Positions 51,599 to 62,574 of a stretch of DNA of 64,000 nucleotides are shown here, one piece after another. The stretch's first letter is position 1. Each line of letters starts with the position of its first letter. Both the position numbers and the translations under genes were made by a program. The notes under the pieces were generated by a model that was not told the DNA's origin, did not search any database, and saw only the letters and a list, made by a program, of their open reading frames with translations. Origin of the DNA: Viscum album (taxonomy: Eukaryota > Streptophyta > Magnoliopsida > Santalales > Viscaceae); assembly GCA_963277665.1 (NCBI GenBank), contig OY728130.1, forward strand, positions 1,359,772,393 through 1,359,836,392. Direction: 5' to 3'.

Positions 51599-51615
51599 TT
51601 CTACCCCCCCCCCCT
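51599..51615 (-). promoter_or_regulatory. Polypurine tract, internal region 2, with expanded G run
   Basis: The minus strand reads a run of 11 G (51,604-51,614) then TAGAA just before the LTR start. The first copy has only GGGG here, so the run has expanded. Confidence 0.6.
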
Positions 51616-52327
51616 AATGAATTTCTCCCTCAAAATTAATCTTGGTTATTAATGGTTTAATAATTTAAAGTTTCATTCATATAAAACCACATTGTAAAAA
51701 TGAATATTAAAAATTCCCTTATAATGGAATGTTAGAACTGTAACGGATACCTAAAGTAGCATATGACTATGTTTCTTTATAGGATAAAATAGTTTTGATG
51801 TAAATATTGTACATGGGAGATATGAATTAATATTTATTGGGATTTAATGAGTTCATCGATCATAATCAAGTGAATAATCCAATAAAAGAGTTGGGTGTCA
51901 AAATAATAAATCTATGATGATTTAAATGGTCATCAGTTCAACAAAAAATAAGTATTTGTAAAACAATGTTTTTTATGATTATTCTATATTTCAGTAATTC
52001 CTTTATTGACCAATAATATAATGAAATATACTAAATTTATATATTTTTATAAACAAAATTTCATTCTTGGTCATTCATTTATATATTTCTAATTCATCAA
52101 ATACATCATAAAATTGATGTCCAGAAATTAGCATTGATGACCGAAGCACTAAAATATTTTTTCATCATATCTTAAAGAACATAAAAGAATGAAAAGTATA
52201 AATAAATGTATATAACTATCATTAAAAATAAATATGCTAAATAGATTAATCTCTAAACAAATGAATTAACATTATAGTTTCATCATAAATATTTTTTTCA
52301 TCAAAATAAATATACATTAACCCAGAC

Positions 52328-52395
52328 ATCACATAGGGCAGTGGTTGTTAGGAAAACCTTTTCATCCTTAAGTCTTGAGTTAAAGACCCATGGCC
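52328..52395 (+). repeat. tRNA-derived SINE-like fragment in internal region 2
   Basis: TAGGGCAGTGG (A-box-like, 52,334-52,344) and AGTTAAAGACC (B-box-like, 52,378-52,388) are 44 bases apart, as in the first internal region. The flanking CCCATGG after the B box is also shared. It predates duplication of the internal region. Confidence 0.35.
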
Positions 52396-54005
52396 TTCCA
52401 AGACTTGAATGGTAATCACCCGAAATAAATGATTTTATTTTCTAAAACCACACTAATATAATTTCCAAAATAAATAATATGGACATATTTGAAATAAGGT
52501 TAATCACAACATATGATTTTAACAATGGTTTTCAACACTATCTCAATACATAAATATATCCTCCAAAGTATAATTTAAATTTTTCATAAATGGTTAACCT
52601 TATAACCCTTATTAATGATAAAAATAAAAAATATTTACAAATAAAGCCACGAAATTAGTTTAACATTGATCCCCCATATATCACAAAGTACAAATTAGTT
52701 TTTAAATTCAAAATATGCTAATACCTTCATCATATAATCCCTTGAAACATGGTAATAACCTGAATTACCATAAATCTTTTAGGAAATAATGAATTATTCC
52801 TTATATAAAAGGTTACTAGATATATTCGTTAAATAAAAAATGTTATAAACATTATACATGATGATATATACCACTTTATCGACAAATATGTAATCAGATC
52901 TTGAGTTATTAGTTCTATACAGTTTACATTATCTAAATCAATCATCACTTTATCCAAGCTAAAAAAATTATCAAGATATTGATCACATTAAGTGATAACT
53001 TCCCTCAATCAGATTATCAACTTTCCATGAAATCACTTTTTCATGCCTTCGTAACCATTTTACATGTCCTTTTTAATCCTTAATGAAGTCGTATACTTAA
53101 AAAAACTTATATATTTCATGATTCATTCAACACAATTTTTGAATTCCAAAACATAAATACTTTATTCCTAAAAATTTATTCTTAAACCATTACTTTGGAT
53201 TTCTCAACTTATTCCTTAATAAATCTTTCCTGGAATATTAAATATGAATCATGTCTAAATTCTCTTCAAAATAAATATATTTATTCTACTTATGTTTAAT
53301 GTAAACAATACTTGAAGAACGTCACATACATTTCACATTTAATTTGTGGTCTCTTAATAATAAGAATTCTAAAAAATACTTATAACACCTTCTAAATTAT
53401 CTTTATGATGTTTCATATTGGGAAATCATTTCTCATAATTACTATACTTTGCACATCTAAAAAATTCAATGATTACCTTGCTCTTTCTTGTTCTCACCAT
53501 TGAAAACAACTAGAAATCATAGTGTGAGAAACATTTATCATAATTGCATACCATGTAATGATGAAAAATCACTTAAAGGATGCCTAAATTATCACACATT
53601 CCATAATATATGTCATTTTATTTTTATCCTAGGTTATTCATAGATAACATATATTAAATCCATTATGTTGGTTTATGAGAGTTCATGAATTCCTAAAGAA
53701 TATCCCTCAGGACTGTCAAACCATGTGTGCCTCAAGACCCATTTTTATGTACAATATTACACTGATTCATCCCTAGAATATATTTTTAGATATTTTACTC
53801 CTATATAAATCTATACTAGAGCCACATACAATTATAGTATTAAGACAAAAATGTGTTTCTAGGAAACCATTTACTCTATCCTTTACCAAAATTCCAGTAT
53901 ATCTTACTATACATTTATGTGTGCTTATACTTATCCCAGTACATGTCCTTATGGTTCTCACTAAAGTATTCTCATTCTAGATTCTAAATGTTAACTAAAA
54001 CCTTT

Positions 54006-54016
54006 CTCTAATACCA
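54006..54016 (-). promoter_or_regulatory. Primer-binding site (initiator-Met tRNA) beside LTR 3
   Basis: The + strand CTCTAATACCA is TGGTATTAGAG on the minus strand, matching the initiator-Met site at 10 of 11 bases, two bases from the LTR end. This fixes the element orientation and marks LTR 3 as the 5' LTR of the second unit. Confidence 0.8.
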
Positions 54017-55369
54017 ACTATAATGACCCTCTATTTCATTCATTAACATTACATAACTTTTTTTAGAATACTTAAAACAATGTACAAACGGACACCCAAA
54101 GACAATATTAGTCTAGTTCCTTTGTAAATATGAAAAAATGAACACCGTTATATAAGTGAAATACATTGTATCCCACTAGGTTCTTCTTGGATATAATACT
54201 TCTTAGAGACATCAAACATAATTTATATTTAATAACATGGGGGAAGGAAAACATAAAAAGGGGGACCTCAAATTCTTAGAATGGGTTGACAAGGGATATA
54301 TGTAAGGATAAACATCAGAATAGGGGTATGAGAATGTGATAAAAAAATTATAAGATCATAACATACATATCAATGATTATTAACATGAATCATAGCCTAA
54401 AGCCTAGAATATCATAAGACATGAATCATAAAAAAACATAATCCATTAAATAATAACATAGGAATAAAAAATTGAATTTTATCATACATTGATAGTTTAT
54501 ATCATTTCCTATAAGTCATGAATCATTTCTAGAACTTATCCAGGTAATTCAGGGGAACCAAACATACTAGGTGAGATGCACCACTATCCACATTAACATT
54601 CCATTCCTTATAGGGGATCGGGTTTCCCCATCTTCCCATTGCATATTGGGTTTCCCCATCTTCCCAAAGTGGATCAGGTTTCACCATCATCCATATTCTT
54701 GGTGACTACACCTACTTGGAAAAAAACACCACCATCCCTAGTCTCAATAATTTACTTGTAAGGTATCAGGTTTACCCATATTCTCATAGTGTATAAGGCA
54801 CATCAACTTGATTCACATCATTATCTCTAGAGATATAAATATTTACCCAATGCATTGGAGGTAGATATAGGTCTCACCCATATCTAATAAAATCATTCAT
54901 ACATGTTCCAAAAGATAACAAAACATTCATCATATCATGACCCATAAAAAGATATGAATTTTATAAACATCCTATCATAATCCCATGTAATTAAATGGGT
55001 ATCATAAACATATAATTATATCTTAACCTATAGAAGATGATAGGTTTCAAAATTATTTCCACACATCCTAACCCATGAAAAAAAATCATGTTTCATAGGA
55101 ATAAAACCCATGGAATATGAATGGGTTTCATAAATATAATTCCATAAAAATATAATCCTTTCAGAATAAAGAGTATTAATGGATCCTTTAAATCATTTCC
55201 TAAAAGGGTATTAGTAATATCAACATATGTCATCTTAGATAAAAAATAATTATTAAATATATTTAAAAATAATTTATTGAGTAAAATATCATTTATTATT
55301 TGAAAATGGTTCTTTAAAACATAAAACCCTTTTAAAACTATTTTTATGAAAATAATATTGAATACTTAT

Positions 55370-55860
55370 GAAGAAATATTTGATAACATTTTGGAAAAAA
55401 AATTCTCTGAAAATATATAAAGAGAGATGGAAAATGTTATAAAAAACTTTTTCATTAAATATTTATAAAGGAATCTTGAAAACGTTTTGAAAACCATTTC
55501 CTTGAAAACAATTTGAAAAATCATAATAAAAAAATTGAAAAACTTTTTACATGAAAACTTATGAAAGAAGATGAAAAATGTTTTGAAAGACATTTTCCTC
55601 ATAAAATTATTAATGAATCTTGAAAAGGTTTTGAAAAAAATTTCTTTGAAAAAACTTTAAAAAATAATATTGAAACATTGGAAAATGTTCTGAAGCCTTT
55701 TTATATAAAAAATTATGAAATAATATTGAAAATTTGTTTTAACCAATTTTCTTGAAAACATATGAAAGATTATTTAAAACGTTATGAAAACCCCCTTCCC
55801 CTTGAAAATCTAAAATAATATTGAAATACTTTTGAAATTTTTTTTCCTAAAAACCACATT
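55370..55860. repeat. GAAAACATTTTGAAAACC tandem repeats in LARD-like LTR 3
   Basis: The third instance of the LTR-internal tandem repeat, more degraded than the first. It accounts for the Phe/Lys-rich minus-strand open frame at 55,366-55,602. Confidence 0.7.
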
Positions 55861-57106
55861 AAAATAACGAATTTACATAATATTAGGAAAAATATTATTT
55901 AAAAAAAGGAAATTTGTAATCTTTTAAAGGAACCTTCAATCAAATGGTGGTAATGATGGTGGGTAAATTAGTATATGTTGAACATTCCTTTTGCATCGTA
56001 AAATGTTTAGATAAGTGACTTGACCAGAAAATGAAAAGAATACTAATTTTTTAAAAACCATTTTTTAAATTTAATAAAAGGGTAAATATTTGTTTTAAAT
56101 ACCATAGTAAAATAGTATAATATTTTTGGAAAACTTTTAGATAACATGGTTTTGAAGAAACATAAATTTTGGACCGAAGAGAGGTATACGTCGGGCTTTC
56201 TTAAAAACACTTTCTTAACTATATTTTGTACCAAAGAGTCATAAAATGATAAAAATGCGTGAATATATATTTAATAACCATAGGAGAAGAAAATCCATTA
56301 TTTTTCTTGAGATATGGATCATAACATTTCATCAAAGTAAGTATAATCATAAACAATCTCGAAATATGACGAGACTGTTTCAATAAACTCTTACAACTTT
56401 GTAACTTTGATCCATAGTCCCCATTTAAGAAAAAAAATTATGTGAAGTTTAAAATATCATCAAAATAATGAAATTAAATATATATCATTTAAAATTTAAG
56501 CATATAAAACTTGAAAAATAATTTAGGTGCATAATAAAACATGCATCTCAATGAAGGAAAATTGAGACAAAACTATCTTACCGATTTTGTAAATTTTGAA
56601 AAAGAACCCATGATAGAGAGATCATAGATTTTATATTTAAATACCCATAAATATAATAATAAAAATCATATAATACATTCATATTTATTATATACACCAC
56701 ACAAAAGAAAAGTGTTGGAATCATGGCATATATCTCAAAGATATAAAAGGTGAGATTAAATTTCCTTTACCTTATGTCTTGAATCTCTTTGTACTTGTAC
56801 GGAAATATGGTATGATAAATATAGGTTAATAATAAATATTTTATATAACCAAATTATTATATATAAATCCAAATATTGTTTTATTATGGTTTATTTTACC
56901 CTCTTGTTGACATTTCTATATTAAGGTTACGCTTCAGTTAATATTGTTTGGGTTTTTCACATGTGTCTTAATTTGTTATATCATTGGTCCTTATACTTAT
57001 ATATTTATTTAAATAATGTAAAAATATACATAAATATCATTAATATTCATTATATTTTTTAATAATAATCTATATAATATAGATATATGAAATGGAATAC
57101 ACCATT

Positions 57107-57136
57107 CATAGAGATGGTAGGGCATACATACACATA
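57107..57136 (-). promoter_or_regulatory. CG-rich block 2 in LARD-like LTR 3 (degraded)
   Basis: AGAGATGGTAGGGCATACAT on the + strand matches the GGAGACGGTAGGTCATAGGT block of LTR 2 with CpG loss. Confidence 0.4.
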
Positions 57137-57498
57137 GATGCTACTTCTGTTTAATTGACAGATTGAAAGAAATAAAGATAATGACATATATGTATATGTA
57201 TATATGTTTGTAATATATTTAAATTAAAATTATTATGTCATATATATAATGTATTTTCACTAAAAATATCCTCAATACATTCCATGTAGTGTGTGAATGA
57301 ATCACATCCCTTTGAGTGGGAGTAGTCTATATTTTTTTTAAAAAAATTATCATATTAATACAAGATGAAAATCATAAGTATTTGTTCTAAATAAAAATTA
57401 AATAATAATAAATAAATTATAAATATAATATATAAATATAGTTCACATCATAATGTGCTCCATGAGAGGTGGTAAAGGAAAAATAAACAATCATCGTT

Positions 57499-57528
57499 TC
57501 GAGAGGCCACAGTACGTTGTACACATAA
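57499..57528 (-). promoter_or_regulatory. CG-rich block 1 in LARD-like LTR 3 (degraded)
   Basis: CCACAGTACGTTGTACACAT on the + strand. Its minus-strand start is 352 bp downstream of the TATA-like box at 57,873-57,880, the same as in LTR 2. Confidence 0.45.
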
Positions 57529-57694
57529 ACAGTAAGTTCATTATCCATTAGATTGATATGTGTGTAATTCTATGTAGAAACATTGTAATAAAAACATTAT
57601 AGAATATTTGGCATTCTATTTTTGTTATAAAATCATGTAATAATAATATGTTAGGGAATGGAGAATGGAAATAAAAGAAAGGATCTTGAGGGAG

Positions 57695-57706
57695 GGTGTC
57701 ACCTCT
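57695..57706 (-). promoter_or_regulatory. Splice-donor-like site in LARD-like LTR 3 leader
   Basis: The minus strand reads AAGAGGTGACACC with its G at 57,702, exactly 178 bases from the TATA-like box, as in LTR 2 and the Tekay 5' LTR. Confidence 0.4.
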
Positions 57707-57871
57707 TAATCGGGTATCACCTTTTGGTTTACACCAAAGGGATTCCATGGAAGGATTTATGAAACAAGGAAGGGTTCAAGGATTAATTTTTGGTTTTATA
57801 TAAATTTATTAGGAAAATATTTTCCAAACCTATGTGGTTTGAGAGGTGTGAAGAATATAGAGAAGCGGTGG

Positions 57872-57880
57872 CCTTTTATT
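57872..57880 (-). promoter_or_regulatory. TATA-like box of LARD-like LTR 3
   Basis: The minus strand reads AATAAAAGGCCACCGC, one base off the TATAAAAGGCCACC of LTR 2. Confidence 0.5.
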
Positions 57881-59263
57881 GGGAGGGGAAAGGACACACT
57901 TGACATTTCAAAAAATAAGTTCTATGTAACCATGTTTTTACCTTATAAAGTAATTAAAAACAAAAAAACTAAATAATTTAATGTTTATGGAATAAATATT
58001 TCCATTAAATGGGTGTTTTGAAAGTATCTAGGTCATTTGGGTCTTTAAGTTTAAGGTTTATTTCCCTATAATTTTTTATTTTTCCTAATTGTTGTAATTA
58101 ATTTTAATTATATTCACTAATAATTTTGGTAAAAAACTAAGTTGAACTTATTAAAAAATATAAATTATTATATCTGAAAATATTTAATTCATTTTTCAAA
58201 ATTAAAATCACAAAATTTGAAGAAATTAATTTAAATCTCATCCCGCAGTCGCGTCGACAATACAAGTTTTTAAAGTAAAAATGTTCAAATGTTTTCTATG
58301 TTTTTTTCAATTTCAAATTAAAATTGATTTAAATGACCAAAATTGTATTAATCGATAAAAATATTAACTAATTAAACTATTAAACCAGCTTAAATTATAA
58401 TTTATCCTTATAAATAAATTATATGAAAAGGCAGATTTGAATTAAAATTCGGTATTTTTCACTATTCATTAAAAAATGAAACCTTACATAAAAATACCAA
58501 AAAATTATTCTAAACTAATTTTTATGTTTCTATTTATATTATTAAGTTTATATTTACATAATAAATCTATTAAATCTGCATAAAATGTATTTGAAATGGT
58601 TTCTCCATTAAAATGTGCTAAAATTACCCTTATAAAAATATTGGGTTTTAAGCATAAAATAGTGTTTGTTCTTATCTTATGTTAGTAAAATATATTGGAT
58701 GAATATAAAAAATATTATATTGAATATATAACATATATATTACATTAATATCTGTCACTAGTTATAATTAATTTAATTTATTAAGGCAAAAGCACCTTTG
58801 GGATCCTAAAAATAAAAATATATCCTTTCTAATAAATTGGTTCTAATATTTTTATTTCTAATTAATTGGTAACCTGTGAATTCATATTAAATTTTATTAA
58901 AAAAATTATTTTCATAATTTATTTAATAATATTCATAAATATTAATTTAACAGAAAAGTTATATATTATAATAATATTTTAACAATATATTACTTTTCCG
59001 AGAAAATCAGTCTTCTGGGTTACATAAGACATCAATGAAAGTCATTGTTGTGTGTAATGGAACCTAACCTCGACATTCCATGTAGAGAAATCTAAAATTT
59101 ATGTTGCATTTAGTGCAATATTATCATGTCGTTTTGTATAACGCAATCCAAACATAGTGCTTTAACATAATATAAACTATTTTTAGTATTGCATGAAATG
59201 AAAAATATCCAAAAGAATAAATTTATTCAAAAATTATAATTCACAAAATCTCAGGGTGTTACA

Positions 59264-59268
59264 TTAAT
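59264..59268. repeat. Right candidate target-site duplication of the LARD-like array (TTAAT)
   Basis: TTAAT directly follows the LTR terminus TGTTACA and matches 26,566-26,570. Confidence 0.6.
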
Positions 59269-59935
59269 TTTATAGGTAATGCATTATACCTTGTGTCACA
59301 TACTGTTATAAAATTTTATTTTATTTTATTTATTTTATTTTATTTTTTCATGAGGTCATTTATTTCAATTCTAGAATCTTGTATAGAAAAATTAATATTT
59401 TAGTTGTATTCTATGAATGACTAAATTATTGGTTTTTGTGTTTAAATTTAATGCAATGTAATATAATTTTAATTGAAAATTTTATTTTATGTGTAATGAT
59501 TTTGAAACCCCTTTAACATAGTTGAACATAATCTTGTACTGCATTTTCTAGAATTATTGGATGAACATAATTAATTTTTTTGTTTTTTATTTTATAAGTT
59601 ACATTCATGTTTTATATTCATATTTTTATTTATTATCAACTAAAATTGAAACAATATTTTCTATATTTCTATATAAGAACAATAGGATATATAACCATAC
59701 AAATTTAGACCAAATTATCATTTACACCAGGTCATAGGTGATGAGTATTGCAAAAAAATTCATTGTAAACCAAGAAATAAAATCATGTCCTCTAAATATT
59801 AGTCTTCAGGATATTAATATAAGAGAAACACTATAGTAATGGTTACTCAATAATAGTTAAATTCTACAATTGATAAAGAAAAGAAAAAATTATTGAAAAT
59901 AGATTCAATATTAGAAGAAAAAAATCAAAATAACT
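59269..59935. other. AT-rich flank with TTTTA microsatellite
   Basis: A (TTTTA)n-like run spans about 59,312-59,347. The rest is AT-rich without a recognised gene. Confidence 0.6.
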
Positions 59936-59939
59936 TTTT

Positions 59940-60224
59940 TTCAAAGTGGTATGGGATATTTGATCTACACATCTTCTAGAGAGTCTAGTGATAATGAATG
60001 GTTGTTTATTGAGTATAGGCTCAATTTATGAAGATATAAATGATTGGGTATCTATTTCTAAAGATTCTAGTTGAGAGGCTTATGATTATGGAAAGGATTT
60101 TTTTGATGATGACGATTATACTGGTGGTGATTATTGTGTTGGTGGTGTACATGTCAATATTGTTGATATTAGTGTTGATGATGATGAGGATTCAGATGTC
60201 ACTATTGATCAATATTATTGATTT
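59940..60224 (+). pseudogene. Decayed acidic C-terminal coding remnant, family not recognised
   Basis: With one frameshift near 60,035 the + strand reads SRESSDNEWLFIEYRLNL, then SIYEDINDWVSISKDSS, a stop at about 60,073, and an acidic tail with FFDDDDYTGGDY and SVDDDEDSDVTIDQYY ending at TGA about 60,222-60,224. The Ser/Asp-rich, strongly acidic end looks like a real protein tail rather than chance sequence. It lies just upstream of subterminal-type repeats, so it may be the end of a DNA-transposon gene. The 60,040-60,336 open frame is a shadow in another frame. Confidence 0.35.
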
Positions 60225-60409
60225 TTTTTATTTATATATCTATAATTTTTTTATTGTTTACAAAATGATATTTTTATATGTTTTGAATTATTATTTTTGT
60301 ATATGTGTTTTTATTTTGGGGAAATGTGATGGCTAGTGGTGTATTTAGTATATTATAGGGTTTGTGTGTGGACTAGAATATTTTTTACCATATTTCAATG
60401 ATTTAAATA

Positions 60410-60800
60410 GTAATTTTTTTATAAAATTACCACAATTTTAACCATGTTATTTAGAACCAATTTTTAATGTTTTAACCATTGATGTAAGAAATGTGTAGCC
60501 ACAATTTAAACCATGTAAATTGATAGAAATAACAGTAATTTAATAATTGAATGTAGATCCATATTAAAGGGTTAAAACTATGACTATAGCTACCAATTTT
60601 TACGTTTTATATCATGGATATCCATTACCTACTTCGATGGTTAAAACTATGGTAATTTCTAAATCCTACTGTTATGGATATTGTAGCCCCGATTTAATGA
60701 AATTGTGGAAATATGTTATTTCCATGGTTTTTAATTTTTTATGTCCATGATTTTAAAATGTGGTCATGGGTAATTTTTTTTGAATGTTCTCATTTATATC
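60410..60800. repeat. Short AACCATG/ATGGTT repeats, possible transposon subterminal region
   Basis: TTAACCATG, TTAACCATTG, TAAACCATG, GGTTAAAACTATG (twice) and CCATGGTTTTTAA recur in both orientations. They are followed by TTTTTTTTGAATG at about 60,774-60,786, which could be a damaged TTTTTTGTAGTG CACTA end. Short subterminal repeats of this kind are typical of CACTA elements. No left end is adjacent. Confidence 0.35.
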
Positions 60801-61559
60801 ATGCCTCCTTATAGTGCCTAAAAGAACATTTTCACTACAAACAGAAGAATCTTATAAACCTATAACCACTTATGGCCTAACAACAACTCATTCCACTCAA
60901 GATTCTCTAATCTCATCTACACCAAGATTTTTAGATCTGGATTACTTAAAAATTCAATGATCCCTCTCACCATGATCACGTTATGGCTTTTCCACTTATA
61001 CATCAACAAGAATAACCTTTCCCTTAGTAGTACTATAAAACAAAAAAAAATTATTAGGGTTTCAGTAGATAAAATGTTGTTCAGATAACATCATAAATTA
61101 TTCCTGAAGTAACCAATCATGCCTCTCATGTAAAGAATAAGAGATAGAATTCTAACCTATGGATATACAGATATTTTGGATTCATTTTAGAAGAAATGGT
61201 TCGTGCATCATAACATGTAACAACTTATATCGATCTTGATGTCACTCAACAAGAGGAAATGATACACATGTCTAAAAATTGAATATTCTTAAACTACAAA
61301 ATTCTTGGAATAATCATTTTCTGAATGAACATGACCATCACCTTCGTATTAACTTCTAAATCCTTTACCAACATCTTCTTAACTTGATAGTTACTAAAAA
61401 TATTGTTCATAGTTTCCTTAGATTATTTCACTTCATCTCTAATAGATCTTATGGTAAAATTAAAATCCCCTTTATAAGTAAACCTAACAAACTAAGCTAT
61501 ATCCATTATTCAAACTGAAAGCTTCTTATAATTCAAAATTAAATTAGGGATGCCCTCAC
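60801..61559. other. Intergenic, nothing recognised
   Basis: Contains TTCACTACAAACAG near 60,828, a weak CACTA-terminus look-alike. Otherwise there is no gene or repeat I can support. Confidence 0.4.
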
Positions 61560-61564
61560 TTCCA

Positions 61565-61640
61565 ACGAGCCTGTAACCAAGTGGTATAGGCTCCAACATG
61601 GAATCTAAAAGACCCAGGATCAAATCCGAGTAGGGAAGAA
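61565..61640 (+). repeat. tRNA-derived SINE-like fragment
   Basis: TAACCAAGTGG at 61,574-61,584 fits a pol III A box with one mismatch. GGATCAAATCC at 61,617-61,627 fits the B box GGTTCRANNCC at 10 of 11 positions, and the boxes start 43 bases apart. There is no full cloverleaf or tRNA 3' end, so a SINE head or tRNA fragment is more likely than a tRNA gene. Confidence 0.45.
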
Positions 61641-61649
61641 TTTTTGGGG

Positions 61650-61790
61650 GTTCTAAAGCAGTAATGTAATAGTGGTGGAACTGTAGCAGCGGTGGCACTA
61701 TAGAAGTAGAGGCACTATAGCAGACAGTTGCGGTGGTGGTACTATGGCAGGCACTATATTAGTACGGGTACTCTGGTAGTACTATACACA
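61650..61790. repeat. GTGGCACTATAGCAG short tandem repeat
   Basis: Degenerate copies of GGTGGCACTATAGAAG, AGAGGCACTATAGCAG, GGTGGTACTATGGCAG and GGTAGTACTATAC, about 16-30 bases apart, directly follow the SINE-like fragment and may be its tail. Confidence 0.55.
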
Positions 61791-62574
61791 AAGGGGTCCT
61801 TTATGAAAAAATGGGCTTTCAAACCATGTATTCAGAGAAATTGGCCTTGAGCCTTTGGGCTGTATAATGGGTCTCCCTCTACCTAGAATAAAAAGAGGTC
61901 TTTGATTTAATAATAAATTAAGGCTTCATCCCCAACCTTTTTAAATAAAAGGATGTCCTCACTATCACTAATTCAGAACAAGGAATTCTTGTTCAATTCC
62001 ATTACATATATTTCATAAACATATTCTAAATTTACTCTACCAAACATCACTTCAATCCCATGAAATATTAACACCTACTTTGGTAAAAGAATCATCTCAA
62101 ACAATCATACAACGTTGACCACATTCCCTTGTAGCACCCAATGATCAATACTAGAAACATTTTACTTCTTCTCACCAATGGTTCCAACCACATCGTTCCT
62201 CTTAGTTTTTCTATCGTAAGATGTAGTATAATATTTAGGGTTTAGAATTTCTAGGAATTGAAATTTCAAGAGTTCGGGAGTTTGAAAAGATGACAGTTTA
62301 AAGGTATGAGGGAGATAAGGATTAAATTTATTAGTGTTAGCTAGAAATTTGTTTTCTCAATATAGTAATTTAGAGTAATCATCTTATTTTTCTGAAATTA
62401 AAATACAACGTTGGAAAATATAAAATAAAAAATAAAATATTTATAAAATTAATTAAATATCTAATAAACAATAAAATAAATTAATATTAAAAAATTACAT
62501 TAACAGATAAATAAAATGTTTATTAGACTAGGTAGATATTTAAAAATTATTAAAATATTTACTTCAAATTAAAT
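61791..62574. other. Unresolved region, may include the 3' LTR of the copia element
   Basis: The minus-strand copia pol ends at about 62,575. Its polypurine tract and 3' LTR should follow to the left. I could not locate a clear tract or a TGTT-type LTR start in this AT-rich stretch. Confidence 0.35.

Larger units (their letters stand above)
51599..54018 (-). other. Internal region 2 of the LARD-like element, non-coding
   Basis: 2,420 bp, homologous along its length to 31,898-34,314. Both begin with TTCTACCCC on the + strand and share TTATAAAATxAxCAC, CAAAGTAGCATATRACTA and many other words. No coding motif is present. The minus-strand open stretch at 53,773-53,961 is not matched by an open frame in the first copy. 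A tRNA-like box pair is at about 52,334-52,388, and a well-preserved primer site at 54,006-54,016. Confidence 0.75.
26571..59263 (-). mobile_element. LARD-like non-autonomous LTR element with three LTRs (LTR-int-LTR-int-LTR)
   Basis: Three homologous LTRs alternate with two homologous internal regions, all on the minus strand. They are LTR 26,571-31,897, internal 31,898-34,314, LTR 34,315-51,598 (interrupted by the Tekay insertion), internal 51,599-54,018, and LTR 54,019-59,263. Each LTR starts TGTAACACCC or a variant on the minus strand, next to a PPT-like tract. At the internal junctions the LTR ends GGTCATTATA, next to a primer site for initiator-Met tRNA. The internal regions are about 2.42 kb and hold no recognisable coding sequence, which fits a LARD (large retrotransposon derivative). 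The candidate TSD flanks only the outer ends, as expected if unequal recombination between LTRs of two copies of one insertion made the array. Confidence 0.8.
54019..59263 (-). repeat. LARD-like LTR, third copy (5'-most on the minus strand)
   Basis: 5,245 bp. The left terminus is TATAATGACCCTC and the right terminus CAGGGTGTTACA. It is collinear with the other two copies, including sub-repeats at about 54,540-54,860 and 55,370-55,860. It is followed by the TTAAT duplication. Confidence 0.85.

Noticed and set aside
60040..60336. 98-codon hydrophobic + strand frame as a membrane protein
   Set aside because: It is the wrong frame of the acidic coding remnant; GAT-rich acidic codons read out of frame give Met, Ile and Val.
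60829..60842. CACTACAAACAG as a second CACTA left terminus
   Set aside because: The match ends after CACTACAAA, no inverted partner or subterminal repeats lie to its right, and similar words arise often in AT-rich DNA.
61565..61640. Functional tRNA gene
   Set aside because: A and B boxes are present, but there is no complete acceptor stem or cloverleaf, so a SINE-like fragment is more likely.
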